DNA of 64,000 bases from Leuconostoc rapi (GCF_016908715.1 NZ_JAFBEK010000003.1:124001-188000); one strand, 5' to 3'; positions 47,989-56,640 are shown, numbered from the stretch's first letter. Notes: generated from the letters alone by a model not told the origin. Program-made: numbers and translations.

Positions 47989-48449
47989 ATGATTGGCATT
48001 AAATTAACCAGCGTAACATTTATTGAAAAACTTTTGACCAAAAAAGCAAAGAATAATTATAATCGACATGATATGTTGATGGGGATGATGAACATGCAAT
48101 TAAAAAAACATATTGGGAGAATACCTTGGTTACCACTAATTATTCTTGCTATTACCTGCTTAATAACAATTGGATCTTCTCCATTGTTTCAAACTAATCC
48201 ATGGGATGATAGTAACGCTATGATGACTATGGGTAGGTCCGTTATTCATGGTTTAGTGCCATATAAAGACGTTATTGAACAAAGAGGACCGTTTTTATAT
48301 GCTATTTTTGCACTAGGGGCCCTTTTTAAAGAAACGAGTTTTTTAGGTGTTTTTGTTTTACAAGCCATAAATGTTTTAATTGTTTATATTTTGACGTTTA
48401 AGATTGCGAGTGATTTTAAAGATAAGGTTTCTTCACCAGAATGGCTGGC
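47989..48449 (+). pseudogene. GT-C type membrane glycosyltransferase, 5' part (split by IS)
   Basis: Encodes a first membrane segment (PWLPLIILAITCLITIG) and a luminal loop NPWDDSNAMMTMGRSVIHG...PYKDVIEQRGPFLYAIF. The Asp-rich loop and GP motif are characteristic of polyprenol-sugar-using GT-C enzymes. It is interrupted at 48449 by an IS3-type element. Starts are possible at 47989 or at about 48085-48094. Joined to the 3' part without one target copy, the frame is open and totals 1,668 bases (555 residues). Confidence 0.8.
48447..48449. repeat. IS target duplication, left copy
   Basis: GGC, repeated at 49630-49632 on the other side of the element. A 3-bp duplication is usual for IS3-family transposition. 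Confidence 0.75.
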
Positions 48450-48481
48450 TGCTCCTATGTCAATAAATGGCACATCTTTTT

Positions 48482-49299
48482 CTAAACACTCGTTCTAATT
48501 CTGTCGGAATTAAACCAACTGATGTAATTTGAGGTTCGGATTACCAAGTCCTCAAAATTGGAAAAAGTTGTTTGAAAGGCAAACTCTCTCTTCAACAATG
48601 AGTGAAAAGCTTCGATTGGCCCATTATCATAAGGATAACCTTGTTTTGAGTATGAGTGGCTAATCTGATGCCGTTCAAGTAAAGTTTCAACTTCGTTGCT
48701 GGTGTACTGTGAACCCATGTCAGAGTGAAAATATTGTGGCTTTTGATGACATTCAAGCGCCTGATTAATCGTTTCTACAACTAACGTCGCCTCCATCTGA
48801 CGACCAATCTTGAAAGCAAGAACTTGATGAACCTTTGGTTCGTAAATAGAACTGAGATAAACCCAGGTTCCTGGACGTAATTCCAAATAAGTAATGTCAG
48901 CACGCCATATCCTTGCATTGGGCTGGTGCTTGATTAAATTGGGGCGTTGCGAATGATCCACATGAGTGCCAGGTTTTTTAAATCGCCGATTCATTAAAGA
49001 GTGAATCTCCATTTCCCTCATTAATCGTAAAATTCGTTTTGACCCAACACAGATGCCTGACTTGCGAAGCACCATCGTTATTCGTGGATAACCATAGGCA
49101 CGATAATTATTTTCCCAAATCAATTTAATTTTTTCTTTGAGCTGATTATCAACACGTTCGTGTTGACTAGGTTGATATCTTTTCCAATGGTAATAGGTGC
49201 TGCGCGGTAATTTCAGTGCCGAAAGAATAATTGATAAGCGGTGTCGTAATAACTGATCTTCTATGAAGACAAGGCAATTAATTCGTCCTAATGCTTTCC
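48482..49299 (-). CDS. IS3-family transposase OrfB (DDE integrase domain)
   Basis: Read by -1 frameshift from orfA, the frame is open from about 49300 to TAG at 48484, giving about 272 residues in frame B. It opens with an HTH_21-like region (SALKLPRSTYYHWKRYQ, NNYRAYGYPRITMVL). The catalytic triad lies in WRADITYLEL, YFHSDMGSQYTSNE and DNGPIEAFHSLLKREF. The end, NYISWFNSDRIRTSV, is a little short compared with relatives. Confidence 0.88.
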
Positions 49300-49551
49300 C
49301 AGTAACACCGCCGCAGCTTTTAAAATTTCAAGTTCCTCCTTTAATCGCTGATTTTCCTTTTGAAGTTGTTTGAATTCTTTGGACGTTACTTCAGTACCGT
49401 CTTCTAGCTCAACTGATTTAGCGTCTTTAACCCAGTTATGAATTGCGGCTGGAGAAACACCGTATTCCTCGGAAAGCGAGCGAATAGATCTTTTCTCTTC
49501 ACGATGCATCTTCACAATGCTGGCTTTAAAATCATCTTGATATCGTTTCAT
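49288..49551 (-). CDS. IS3-family OrfA (HTH protein)
   Basis: 87 residues. HTH_Tnp_1 domain (FKASIVKMHREEKRSIRSLSEEYGVSPAAIHNWVK) followed by a leucine-zipper-like coil (KEFKQLQKENQRLKEELEILK). The slippery heptamer G_GGA_AAG (minus strand 49300-49294) lies two codons before the stop and puts ribosomes into the orfB frame. Confidence 0.9.
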   Translation of the reverse strand: MKRYQDDFKASIVKMHREEKRSIRSLSEEYGVSPAAIHNWVKDAKSVELEDGTEVTSKEFKQLQKENQRLKEELEILKAAAVLLGKH

Positions 49552-49632
49552 TGGAATGCTCCTATCTTGTTTTATTAATTATGGCACAACTGTTCAGAAA
49601 TTTATGTACCAAATACTAGGATAGGAGCAGGC

Positions 49633-50839
49633 TTTATTCGGACCTTTTGCCTTGTTATCTACAAGTGCATTCAGCCTCAGTGGCTCTCCAGAAGAATTTG
49701 CGTTTACCTCTGTTCTATACCTTCTTTATGTAATTATTCATTTCCAACAGGATGTTACAAGTATAACGTTGAAGACGTTCTTTTTTCTTGGTCTAAACTT
49801 AAGCCTTGTTTTTTGGAATAAGTATTCTATGATTGGTTCCTTTGTAGCATTTTTCATTTGGACGGCTGGCGTGTTGATTTATCGTAAGCAGTTCATAAAA
49901 CTATTACAAGTTGTTACCGTCTCGTTGTTAGGTTTTTTGAGCGTTACTATGATTGTGTTAATCTATTTTATGATGCATAATGCTGTCAATGATTTAATAC
50001 AAATTTATTTTGTCCAAAATATGATGTCTTATGGTAAAACAGATCAAACCAAACTAATGCAGTTTTGGCAAATACTATTTCTACTAGCTAAAGAAATTCA
50101 GACTCATTATATTATTGCTGCTATTATTTTATTAGGATGGGTTAAAGCGCTTTATAGGCGCGATAATATTATAATAGAAGTTCTTATGTTTCCAAGTGCG
50201 TTAGTATTTGTTGCATTACAGCACTGGGTGATTAATTACTATAATGTTATTTGGATGCCGTTTTTTGTGGTTGCCTTAATTAGACTTATGGCATTTAAAA
50301 TACCTGGTCAAGTAGATGATAGGCGCGTTAAGTTACCCATTAAAATTATCATTTCATTACTCGTAATGTTGATGCCGTTTGTAAATAACCAAAACCTCAA
50401 TCGTTTAGTGCTTAAGCGTGCGTCCCAATCAGTTGATGGACATCAATATATGGCGCAACCACAATTTGCCTACTTTATGCGACATCAAATGGGTAAGAAG
50501 GAACCTAAATTAATATTGATTAATACGATAGATAAGGGATTCTTTTTGACGACGAGAGTCGTACCTCAAACAAAGTATTGGCATAAATTGAATATGAATT
50601 ATGAGCAGCTGCCACAAATGTACCAATCTTTTGAACATAGTATGAATCACAAAAAAGTTAATTTTGTCATTATTAGATTAAGACAACAGCCGTCAAATAA
50701 TAAAAAGATATTACATCGACAAATTAGTGGTGCTATTGATGAGCATCTACGGGAATCACTATTTGAAAATTATAAAATTAGTACGACTTCTCGAAATTAC
50801 AAAGATGAATTTTATGTTTTGATGCAAGAAAAACAGTGA
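49633..50839 (+). pseudogene. GT-C type membrane glycosyltransferase, 3' part (split by IS)
   Basis: Continues the frame of 47989-48449 exactly (LALFGPFALLSTSAFSLSGS). About 400 residues with many hydrophobic spans (VLYLLYVIIHF, MIGSFVAFFIWTAGVLI, FVALQHWVINYYNVIWMPFFVV), then a hydrophilic C-terminal domain. The TTG at 49652 could start a fragment, but without the catalytic N-terminal loop it should be inactive. A GtrB-type enzyme downstream would normally supply its lipid-linked sugar. Confidence 0.8.
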
Positions 50840-50919
50840 AAAATAACTAGGTTAGTGAGAATCAGTATCTATCAAATGTCTAAATTTATCGGTTACTATT
50901 TGAAAAATTGATTATATGG

Positions 50920-50959
50920 TATAATTTAAAAAGTATTTTTAATATTAAAAATACTTTTT
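50920..50959 (+). promoter_or_regulatory. Extended -10 box followed by a perfect 13-bp inverted repeat
   Basis: TGGTATAAT (TATAAT at 50920-50925), then AAAAAGTATTTTT-AATATT-AAAAATACTTTTT. The repeat would lie at the very 5' end of the glf transcript, about 80 bases before its start. Could stabilise the mRNA end, attenuate, or bind a regulator. Confidence 0.5.
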
Positions 50960-51041
50960 AAAATTGAAATAAGATTATAAGCTTATAAATTTATATTACT
51001 AACAAAGACAATCAATGCAGTTAGTCAGGTATAATGGAGAC

Positions 51042-52238
51042 ATGATGACAAATAAATTTAATACAAAAAATTATGATTATTTAATTGTAGGTGCCGGACC
51101 GTTTGGCATGATTTTTGCTTATGAAGCAGCTAAACGTGGTAAAAAATCTTTGATCGTTGAAAAACGTCCCTATATTGCTGGGAATATGCATACACACACT
51201 GAACATGGCATTACGGTTCATGATTTTGGTGCCCATATTTTTCATACTGATAACAAAGAAGTATGGGATTATATTCGTCAATTTGCTGAATTCAACGGGT
51301 ATCAGAACCAAGTTGTTGCGAATTACAAGGGGACATTATATAATTTGCCTTTCAACATGAACACGTTTTATCAAATGTGGGGCACAAAGACACCGGATGA
51401 GGCACAAGCTAAAATTGCCGAGCAAAAGGCTTCAGCATTGAAAGACTTGGGCAATCGCGAACCACGTAATTTAGAAGAGCAAGCAATTTCTCTCATTGGC
51501 ACAGATATTTATGAAAAGTTAATTAAGGGCTATACTGAAAAGCAATGGGGACGTCAAGCAACGGAATTACCTGCCTTTATTATCAAGCGTCTACCCGTTC
51601 GTTTTATCTATGACAATAATTACTTTAATCATCGTTATCAGGGTATTCCAGTGGGTGGCTACACGCAAATCTTTGAGCGTATGCTGGCGCAGTCAGAAGG
51701 ATTAGTAGATGTTATGACAGATACTGACTTCTTTGATCATAAAGAGACACTATTGTCAGAGTTTCCACGTGTGTTGTATACAGGGATGATCGATCAGTTT
51801 TTCGATTATAAATTTGGCGAATTAGAGTACCGATCATTACGTTTCGAACATGAAGTCATTGATTCCGACAATTATCAAGGCAATGCAGTAGTTAACTATA
51901 CAGATGCGCAAACACCTTATACACGAGTAATGGAATGGCGACATTTTGATGGTCTGGCAGATGCTGGTAAGACTATTATTACGAAGGAATATCCACAAGA
52001 GTGGCATCGTGAAAAAGAAGCATATTATCCAGTCAATGATGATAAGAACACGAAAATATATAAACAATATGCGCAAGAAGCACGACAAAACCACCCAGAA
52101 ATCATATTTGGTGGTCGGTTAGGAAAATATCGCTACTTTGATATGGATCAAGTGCTAAACGATGTTTTGAATACTGTGCGTCAAGAGTTTAATATCAGTG
52201 CTGATTTTAATTTTGCACATGATAACATTGAATTATAA
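51042..52238 (+). CDS. glf: UDP-galactopyranose mutase
   Basis: FAD enzyme converting UDP-galactopyranose to UDP-galactofuranose. 398 residues from ATG 51042 with GGAG just upstream; the 51015 start lacks a ribosome site. FAD fingerprint YDYLIVGAGPFGMIFAYEAAKRG and acidic VEKR; then GAHIFHTDNKEVWDYI, EKQWGRQATELPAFIIKRLPVRF and the C-terminal FGGRLGKYRYFDMDQVL with active-site Arg and Tyr. Shows that galactofuranose enters a surface polymer. Confidence 0.95.
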   Translation: MMTNKFNTKNYDYLIVGAGPFGMIFAYEAAKRGKKSLIVEKRPYIAGNMHTHTEHGITVHDFGAHIFHTDNKEVWDYIRQFAEFNGYQNQVVANYKGTLYNLPFNMNTFYQMWGTKTPDEAQAKIAEQKASALKDLGNREPRNLEEQAISLIGTDIYEKLIKGYTEKQWGRQATELPAFIIKRLPVRFIYDNNYFNHRYQGIPVGGYTQIFERMLAQSEGLVDVMTDTDFFDHKETLLSEFPRVLYTGMIDQFFDYKFGELEYRSLRFEHEVIDSDNYQGNAVVNYTDAQTPYTRVMEWRHFDGLADAGKTIITKEYPQEWHREKEAYYPVNDDKNTKIYKQYAQEARQNHPEIIFGGRLGKYRYFDMDQVLNDVLNTVRQEFNISADFNFAHDNIEL

Positions 52239-52274
52239 GCCCGAAGTGGGCGTACATAAAAAATAGGATCAAAA

Positions 52275-53234
52275 ATGACAGAGAATAATCGCAACTATTC
52301 AATTGAAAAAGCAGATGTATTATCACTTGTGGTTCCGGTTCATAATGAGGAGGAAACCATTCAAACTTTTTATGAAACGTTATCAAGTTTAAAAACTAAT
52401 CTAACTGCTACAATACATTATCATTTTATTGATGATGGTTCGACAGATAGCACACTTAGTATTTTACGTGAATTAGCTCAGCGAGATGAAAATGTTCATT
52501 ATATTAGTTTTTCTCGTAATTTTGGCAAAGAAGCTGGGCTTTATGCTGGTTTGCAACAAACCACTGGGCAGTATGTTGCTGTGATGGATGTTGACCTACA
52601 AGATCCACCAGAATTATTACCACAAATGTTACATGAAGTTCAAAATGGTGATTACGATGCTGTAGGGACAAGGCGTGCTGACCGTGCAGGTGAGGCTAAA
52701 ATACGGTCATGGTTTTCAGCACAATTTTATGTATGGATGAATAAAATCAGTGAAACACAACTGGTTGATGGGGCGCGTGATTACCGTGTCATGACACGAC
52801 AAATGGTTAATGCCATTTTATCAATGAGTGAGAATCAGCGATTTAGTAAGGGGATATTTAGTTGGGTAGGGTTTAGAACAAAGTACATTCCATTTGAAAA
52901 TAGAGAACGGACTGCTGGTATTACATCATGGTCATTTTGGTCATTGTCAAAATATGCTATTGAAGGCATTGTCTCATTTTCAACGTTCCCACTCACACTC
53001 ATAACTGGTTTGGGTTTTGTGTCTTTTATTATTTCGCTAATGAGCGCAGCATTTATTGTGATACGTGCTTTAGTATATAATAACAGTGTCGATGGTTGGC
53101 CTTCAATGGTAACCATTATCTTATTTATTGGTGGGATACAGTTATTGAGCCTGGGAGTCATTGGCCGCTATATTGCAGCAATCTTTTTAGAATCAAAACA
53201 TCGACCAATTTATATTACGCGAGAAGAAAAATAA
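52275..53234 (+). CDS. Polyprenyl-phosphate glycosyltransferase, GtrB/DPM1 type
   Basis: Loads a sugar onto undecaprenyl phosphate for use by GT-C transferases outside the cell. 319 residues: GT-A family 2 domain with LVVPVHNEEETIQ, FIDDGSTDSTL, VAVMDVDLQDPPELLPQM (DxD) and RRADRAGEAKIRSWFS; then two C-terminal membrane helices (about 235-305). It probably partnered the IS-split GT-C protein encoded just upstream. No GtrA flippase gene is seen. Confidence 0.9.
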   Translation: MTENNRNYSIEKADVLSLVVPVHNEEETIQTFYETLSSLKTNLTATIHYHFIDDGSTDSTLSILRELAQRDENVHYISFSRNFGKEAGLYAGLQQTTGQYVAVMDVDLQDPPELLPQMLHEVQNGDYDAVGTRRADRAGEAKIRSWFSAQFYVWMNKISETQLVDGARDYRVMTRQMVNAILSMSENQRFSKGIFSWVGFRTKYIPFENRERTAGITSWSFWSLSKYAIEGIVSFSTFPLTLITGLGFVSFIISLMSAAFIVIRALVYNNSVDGWPSMVTIILFIGGIQLLSLGVIGRYIAAIFLESKHRPIYITREEK

Positions 53235-53254
53235 TTTAAAAAGGATTATCAAAA

Positions 53255-53686
53255 ATGAGAAGAGTTATTACATATGGTACTTTTGATATGTTACATTATG
53301 GGCATATCAATTTGTTGAAACGTGCTAAGGAAATGGGTGACTATTTAATTGTTGCGCTATCGACTGATGAGTTTAATTGGCACGCCAAACAGAAAAAAAC
53401 TTATTTCTCATACGAAAAACGCAAACAATTATTAGAAGCCATTCGTTATGTTGACTTGGTCATTCCTGAAGAATCATGGAATCAAAAAACATCTGACGTT
53501 AAACTGTATCAAGTAGATACTTTTGTTATGGGGGATGATTGGGCTGGTCAATTCGATTTTATTCAAGAGCAAACGGATGCTAATGTTGTTTATCTGGCAC
53601 GAACGCCAGAAATTTCAACGACACAGATTAAAAAAGACCTGAATACGAAAGATTTGGCAACAGATCATGAATCTAAAATCAATTAA
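53255..53686 (+). CDS. tagD: Glycerol-3-phosphate cytidylyltransferase
   Basis: Makes CDP-glycerol for glycerol-phosphate polymers or decorations. 143 residues; HxGH motif in YGTFDMLHYGHINLLKRAKEMG and the C-terminal RTPEISTTQIKKDL (the RTxGxSTT-like loop). AAAAAGGA precedes the ATG. Its place beside glf suggests the local polysaccharide carries glycerol phosphate, or that this is the cell's teichoic acid precursor gene. Confidence 0.93.
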   Translation: MRRVITYGTFDMLHYGHINLLKRAKEMGDYLIVALSTDEFNWHAKQKKTYFSYEKRKQLLEAIRYVDLVIPEESWNQKTSDVKLYQVDTFVMGDDWAGQFDFIQEQTDANVVYLARTPEISTTQIKKDLNTKDLATDHESKIN

Positions 53687-53708
53687 TGTATACTGATAAA
53701 TCTAAAAC

Positions 53709-53731
53709 AAAGACAGGTAATGTCTTTTTTA
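53709..53731 (+). terminator. Terminator after tagD
   Basis: AAAGAC-AGGTAAT-GTCTTT followed by T run. Confidence 0.7.
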
Positions 53732-53784
53732 TTATGATATATGATTCAGAATTGTAAAAACTGATACCGTAAAAAGGAAACAAT

Positions 53785-54696
53785 ATGAGTGAAGTAACAG
53801 TTTCAGCTGTCATTGTGACATATAATCGCCTACCACTATTGAAAAAGGCGATACAAAAAGTTTTGAATCAACGCACTCAGGCGTTAAAACATCTCATTAT
53901 TGTTAATGGTGCCAGCAGTGATGGGACACGAGCGTACTTGGACACACTTTCGGATAGACGTCTAATTGTTGTTCATTTATCCGAAAATGTTGGTGGTGCT
54001 GGTGGATTTAATCAGGGTATGCGCCAATTTTATGAAAAAACATCTGATGAGTTCGTTTGGGTCATGGATGACGACTCTATGCCATCAGAAAATGCCTTGG
54101 GCAAACTATTAAGCATGTTTGAGGCTAATCCGTCTGCCGGCTGGGGCGCCAGTAAAGTGACTTGGGTGGATGGCAACTTTGCAAAAATGAATATTCCGGG
54201 TACTATGACAGGTCATCGTGATCGTATTTATTCGGGGACAGAAAACTGGGTACAAATCAAAAATGCGACATTTGTGTCGACAATTTTTAAACGTGAATTG
54301 ATTAAACAGATTGGTTTGCCGCAAAAAGAATATTTTATTTGGGGTGACGATATGGAGTTTACACAACGCGCCTCACAACAAATGAGTGGCTATTATGTCC
54401 AAGATTCAATTGTTGTTCATGAAAGCCAATTTAATGCCAAACCAGGGGACATTGTGGGTGAAAAATTAGATGCACGGTTACCAAGATATTTGTATGAGTA
54501 TCGTAATCGCATTTTGACATCACGCCGTCGGCATAAACGATCAAAAATGTTAAAAACTTTGGTACACAGTGCGCTGGATTTGTTAAGAACATTATTATCA
54601 CCAGGCGTTTCGTATCGTGGCAGAAAATTATTAATTATTATCAAGGGGACATACCGTGGCTTAAAATTTAACCCACAAATAGAGTATTTATCTTAA
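53785..54696 (+). CDS. Family 2 glycosyltransferase, GlfT-like (probable galactofuranosyltransferase)
   Basis: 303 residues. GT-A features: VSAVIVTYNRLPLLKKAIQ, LIIVNGASSDGTRAYL, the distinctive SENVGGAGGFNQGMRQ, and FVWVMDDDSMPSENAL (DDD metal site). The NVGGAGGFNxG block is typical of GlfT-type enzymes using UDP-galactofuranose, which agrees with glf 1.5 kb upstream. A basic C-terminal region (RNRILTSRRRHKRSK) may bind the membrane. Separated from tagD by a terminator. Confidence 0.85.
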   Translation: MSEVTVSAVIVTYNRLPLLKKAIQKVLNQRTQALKHLIIVNGASSDGTRAYLDTLSDRRLIVVHLSENVGGAGGFNQGMRQFYEKTSDEFVWVMDDDSMPSENALGKLLSMFEANPSAGWGASKVTWVDGNFAKMNIPGTMTGHRDRIYSGTENWVQIKNATFVSTIFKRELIKQIGLPQKEYFIWGDDMEFTQRASQQMSGYYVQDSIVVHESQFNAKPGDIVGEKLDARLPRYLYEYRNRILTSRRRHKRSKMLKTLVHSALDLLRTLLSPGVSYRGRKLLIIIKGTYRGLKFNPQIEYLS

Positions 54697-54772
54697 AAAA
54701 TTATGTATCGCAATACAATAGCTACTTGTCTATTTAAGTATTGTGGTGCTAAACTATAATATATTAGAAGTA

Positions 54773-54834
54773 TGTGATATAGTGTCGGATAATGGCCGAC
54801 TGTTTCTAGCCAACACCAATGTTGGACTATCATA
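54773..54834 (+). ncRNA. Purine riboswitch aptamer, guanine/hypoxanthine type
   Basis: P1 TGATA/TATCA (54775-54779 with 54828-54832), P2 GTCGG/CCGAC with loop ATAATGG, junction TGTTTCTAG, P3 CCAACA/TGTTGG, junction GACTA. The pyrimidine that reads the ligand (position 74 of the B. subtilis xpt aptamer) is C, so guanine or hypoxanthine rather than adenine. The P3 loop is only CCAA, shorter than the usual seven bases. Precedes a purine permease. Confidence 0.88.
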
Positions 54835-54874
54835 AATGTTAGAGCTGTCTATCGTTTATGGTGGGCGGTTTTTT
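54827..54874 (+). terminator. Guanine riboswitch terminator region
   Basis: CTATCATAAATG (54827-54838) can pair with CGTTTATGGTGG (54853-54864), and GCTGTC can pair with GGCGGT through G-U pairs; both lead into TTTTTT at 54869-54874. The first pairing shares bases with P1, so ligand binding must alter it. Confidence 0.6.
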
Positions 54875-54892
54875 CGTATATGGGAGAATAGC

Positions 54893-56341
54893 ATGTCTAA
54901 TTTTTTTAAACTAACTGAAAACAAAACAACAATTCGTCGTGAAATTGTGGCGGGAATGACAACTTTTGTGTCAATGGCTTATATTTTCTTTTTAAATCCA
55001 CAAATTCTGGGTCAAGCGGGTATTCCACAGCAGGCTGTTTTCTTAGCAGCTATTTTAGTTGCTGTGTTTGGCACGTTGTTTATGGGACTATTTGCTAACG
55101 TGCCCTTTGCTCTTGCACCTGGTATTGGTATGCAAGCCTATTTTACTTACACAATTGTGTTTGGCTTTGGTTTTACTTGGCAACAAGCACTAGCAATTGT
55201 ATTTTTGGTCGGTGTAGTCGATATCGTAATTACCTTGACACATGGACGTCGTGCTATTGTTAAGGGTATTCCGGAAGAATTAAAAGCTGCCATTGGTGGT
55301 GGTATCGGCATGTTTGTGACTTATATTGGTCTTAAAAATGCGGGGTTTATTAATTTTATTGTTGACCCTGATAATATTAAGACACTGAATAATAAGCCAT
55401 TTACTGGAAAAGAGACAGACAGTATACATGCAATTTTAGCAAATGGTGGTGTCACACCAGAGTTAGCAAAATTTAATGATCCTGCTGTGCTATTAGCTTT
55501 AATTGGTTTTATTATTTTGGTTGTTTTAGTTATTCGGAAAGTACCCGGTGCGTTCTTAATTACTTTAATAGCGGCAACAATTATTGGTATCCCAATGGGC
55601 GTGACTAACCCTCATATTCAACCAGGCACGTCAATTGGTTCTGCTTTTGGTTCTTTGGGACATGTATTCGGTCAAGCATTTGGTTCAAACGGTATTGGTG
55701 CGTTGTTTACTGATTGGCACCATGCCTCGTTGGCAATTATTACGATTTTTGCTATGGGTTTGACTGGTTTATTTGATGCCATTGGTACTTTGATCGGGAT
55801 TGGTAATCAAACTGGCATTTTTTCAAAAAAAGATACACAAGCATTCGAGTCTGATAATGGTATTAACTCAAAAATGGATCGGGCGCTAGTTGTGGATACG
55901 TTCACCACTGCATTTGCAGGTATTGCTGGAACGTCTAACACAACAACATTTATTGAATCTGCCACAGGCGTTGCTGCAGGTGCACGCACAGGCTTAGCTA
56001 ATATTGTGACAGCGATTGGTTTTGCGTTAATGATTGTTTTTGCACCATTTGTTGGTGTGATACCAACAGCTGCCACATCACCATTATTAATCTTAGTTGG
56101 TATCATGATGATGGGGGAGTTTAAAAAAGTATCATGGCAAAATTTGGAGGTAGCCATACCAGCCTTCTTCACTTCTGTTTTCATGGCATTCTCGTATTCA
56201 ATTTCGTATGGTATCGCCGCTGGTTTCCTGCTCTTTATTATTGTTAAAGTAGCTTTAGGTAAGTTTAAAGATATTTCACCAGTATTGTTGATTGTATCGC
56301 TATTTTTCTTAATCAATTTTATTGTACTGGCATTTATGTAA
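54893..56341 (+). CDS. pbuG: Guanine/hypoxanthine permease (AzgA/PbuG, NCS2)
   Basis: Purine base:proton symporter. 482 residues from ATG 54893 with GGGAGA upstream; the frame extends up into the riboswitch but has no ribosome site there. About 13 hydrophobic spans. AzgA-branch features: IVAGMTTFVSMAYIFFLNP, LAPGIGMQAYFTYTIVFG, GLFDAIGTLIGIGNQTGIF and GTSNTTTFIESATGVAAGARTGL with the substrate-binding acid. Controlled by the guanine riboswitch. Confidence 0.94.
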   Translation: MSNFFKLTENKTTIRREIVAGMTTFVSMAYIFFLNPQILGQAGIPQQAVFLAAILVAVFGTLFMGLFANVPFALAPGIGMQAYFTYTIVFGFGFTWQQALAIVFLVGVVDIVITLTHGRRAIVKGIPEELKAAIGGGIGMFVTYIGLKNAGFINFIVDPDNIKTLNNKPFTGKETDSIHAILANGGVTPELAKFNDPAVLLALIGFIILVVLVIRKVPGAFLITLIAATIIGIPMGVTNPHIQPGTSIGSAFGSLGHVFGQAFGSNGIGALFTDWHHASLAIITIFAMGLTGLFDAIGTLIGIGNQTGIFSKKDTQAFESDNGINSKMDRALVVDTFTTAFAGIAGTSNTTTFIESATGVAAGARTGLANIVTAIGFALMIVFAPFVGVIPTAATSPLLILVGIMMMGEFKKVSWQNLEVAIPAFFTSVFMAFSYSISYGIAAGFLLFIIVKVALGKFKDISPVLLIVSLFFLINFIVLAFM

Positions 56342-56375
56342 TGTCTTTTTAAATTTTTTTGCTAGCATGATAAAC

Positions 56376-56402
56376 AAAACCGCCTAACTGGCGGTTTTTT
56401 TG
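56376..56402 (+). terminator. pbuG terminator
   Basis: AAAACCGCC-TAACT-GGCGGTTTT and further T. Confidence 0.9.
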
Positions 56403-56415
56403 ATACAATAAGTAT

Positions 56416-56640
56416 ATGAAAACAGGAACAGTAAAAATTTGGCAAAAAGAACGTGGCTATGGCTACATTACTCCCGATGAAGGTGGCGAAGACGTCTTTG
56501 TACACTTTAATGGTATAGATATGGATGGTTTCAAGTCGCTCAATCAAGGTGAAAAAGTGACTTATCAACTGGTACAAGGGTACAAGAATTACCAAGCGGC
56601 TCAAGTGCAGCCAGTCATGAAAAAAGCGTCAGAAATATAA
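56416..56640 (+). CDS. Cold-shock domain protein, divergent
   Basis: 74 residues. The CSD RNP1-like region reads ERGYGYITPDEGGEDVFVHFNGI, with GTVKIWQ in place of the usual GTVKWFN. Binds single-stranded nucleic acid. TGATACAAT (extended -10, TACAAT at 56404-56409) is six bases before the ATG with no ribosome site, so the mRNA is probably leaderless. The stop overlaps the Nudix gene start (TAATG). Confidence 0.85.
   Translation: MKTGTVKIWQKERGYGYITPDEGGEDVFVHFNGIDMDGFKSLNQGEKVTYQLVQGYKNYQAAQVQPVMKKASEI

Larger units (their letters stand above)
48450..49629 (-). mobile_element. IS3-family (IS150-like) insertion sequence, 1,180 bp
   Basis: Ends are imperfect inverted repeats of about 26 bases: TGCTCCTATGTCAATAAATG on the left and TGCTCCTATCCTAGTATTTG (reverse complement) on the right, both continuing GG(C/T)ACAT. 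Two overlapping minus-strand frames, orfA and orfB, encode an HTH protein and a DDE transposase joined by a -1 frameshift. It sits head-on to the glycosyltransferase gene it splits. Intact ends, target duplication and readable frames suggest a recent, possibly active copy. Confidence 0.92.

Noticed and set aside
54836-54892. Upstream extension of the purine permease into the riboswitch
   Set aside because: Runs through the terminator and lacks a ribosome site, while ATG 54893 has GGGAGA at good spacing.
55807-56316. Minus-strand open frame of 169 codons inside the purine permease gene
   Set aside because: Shadow of the membrane-protein coding strand, no start context, no recognisable domain.
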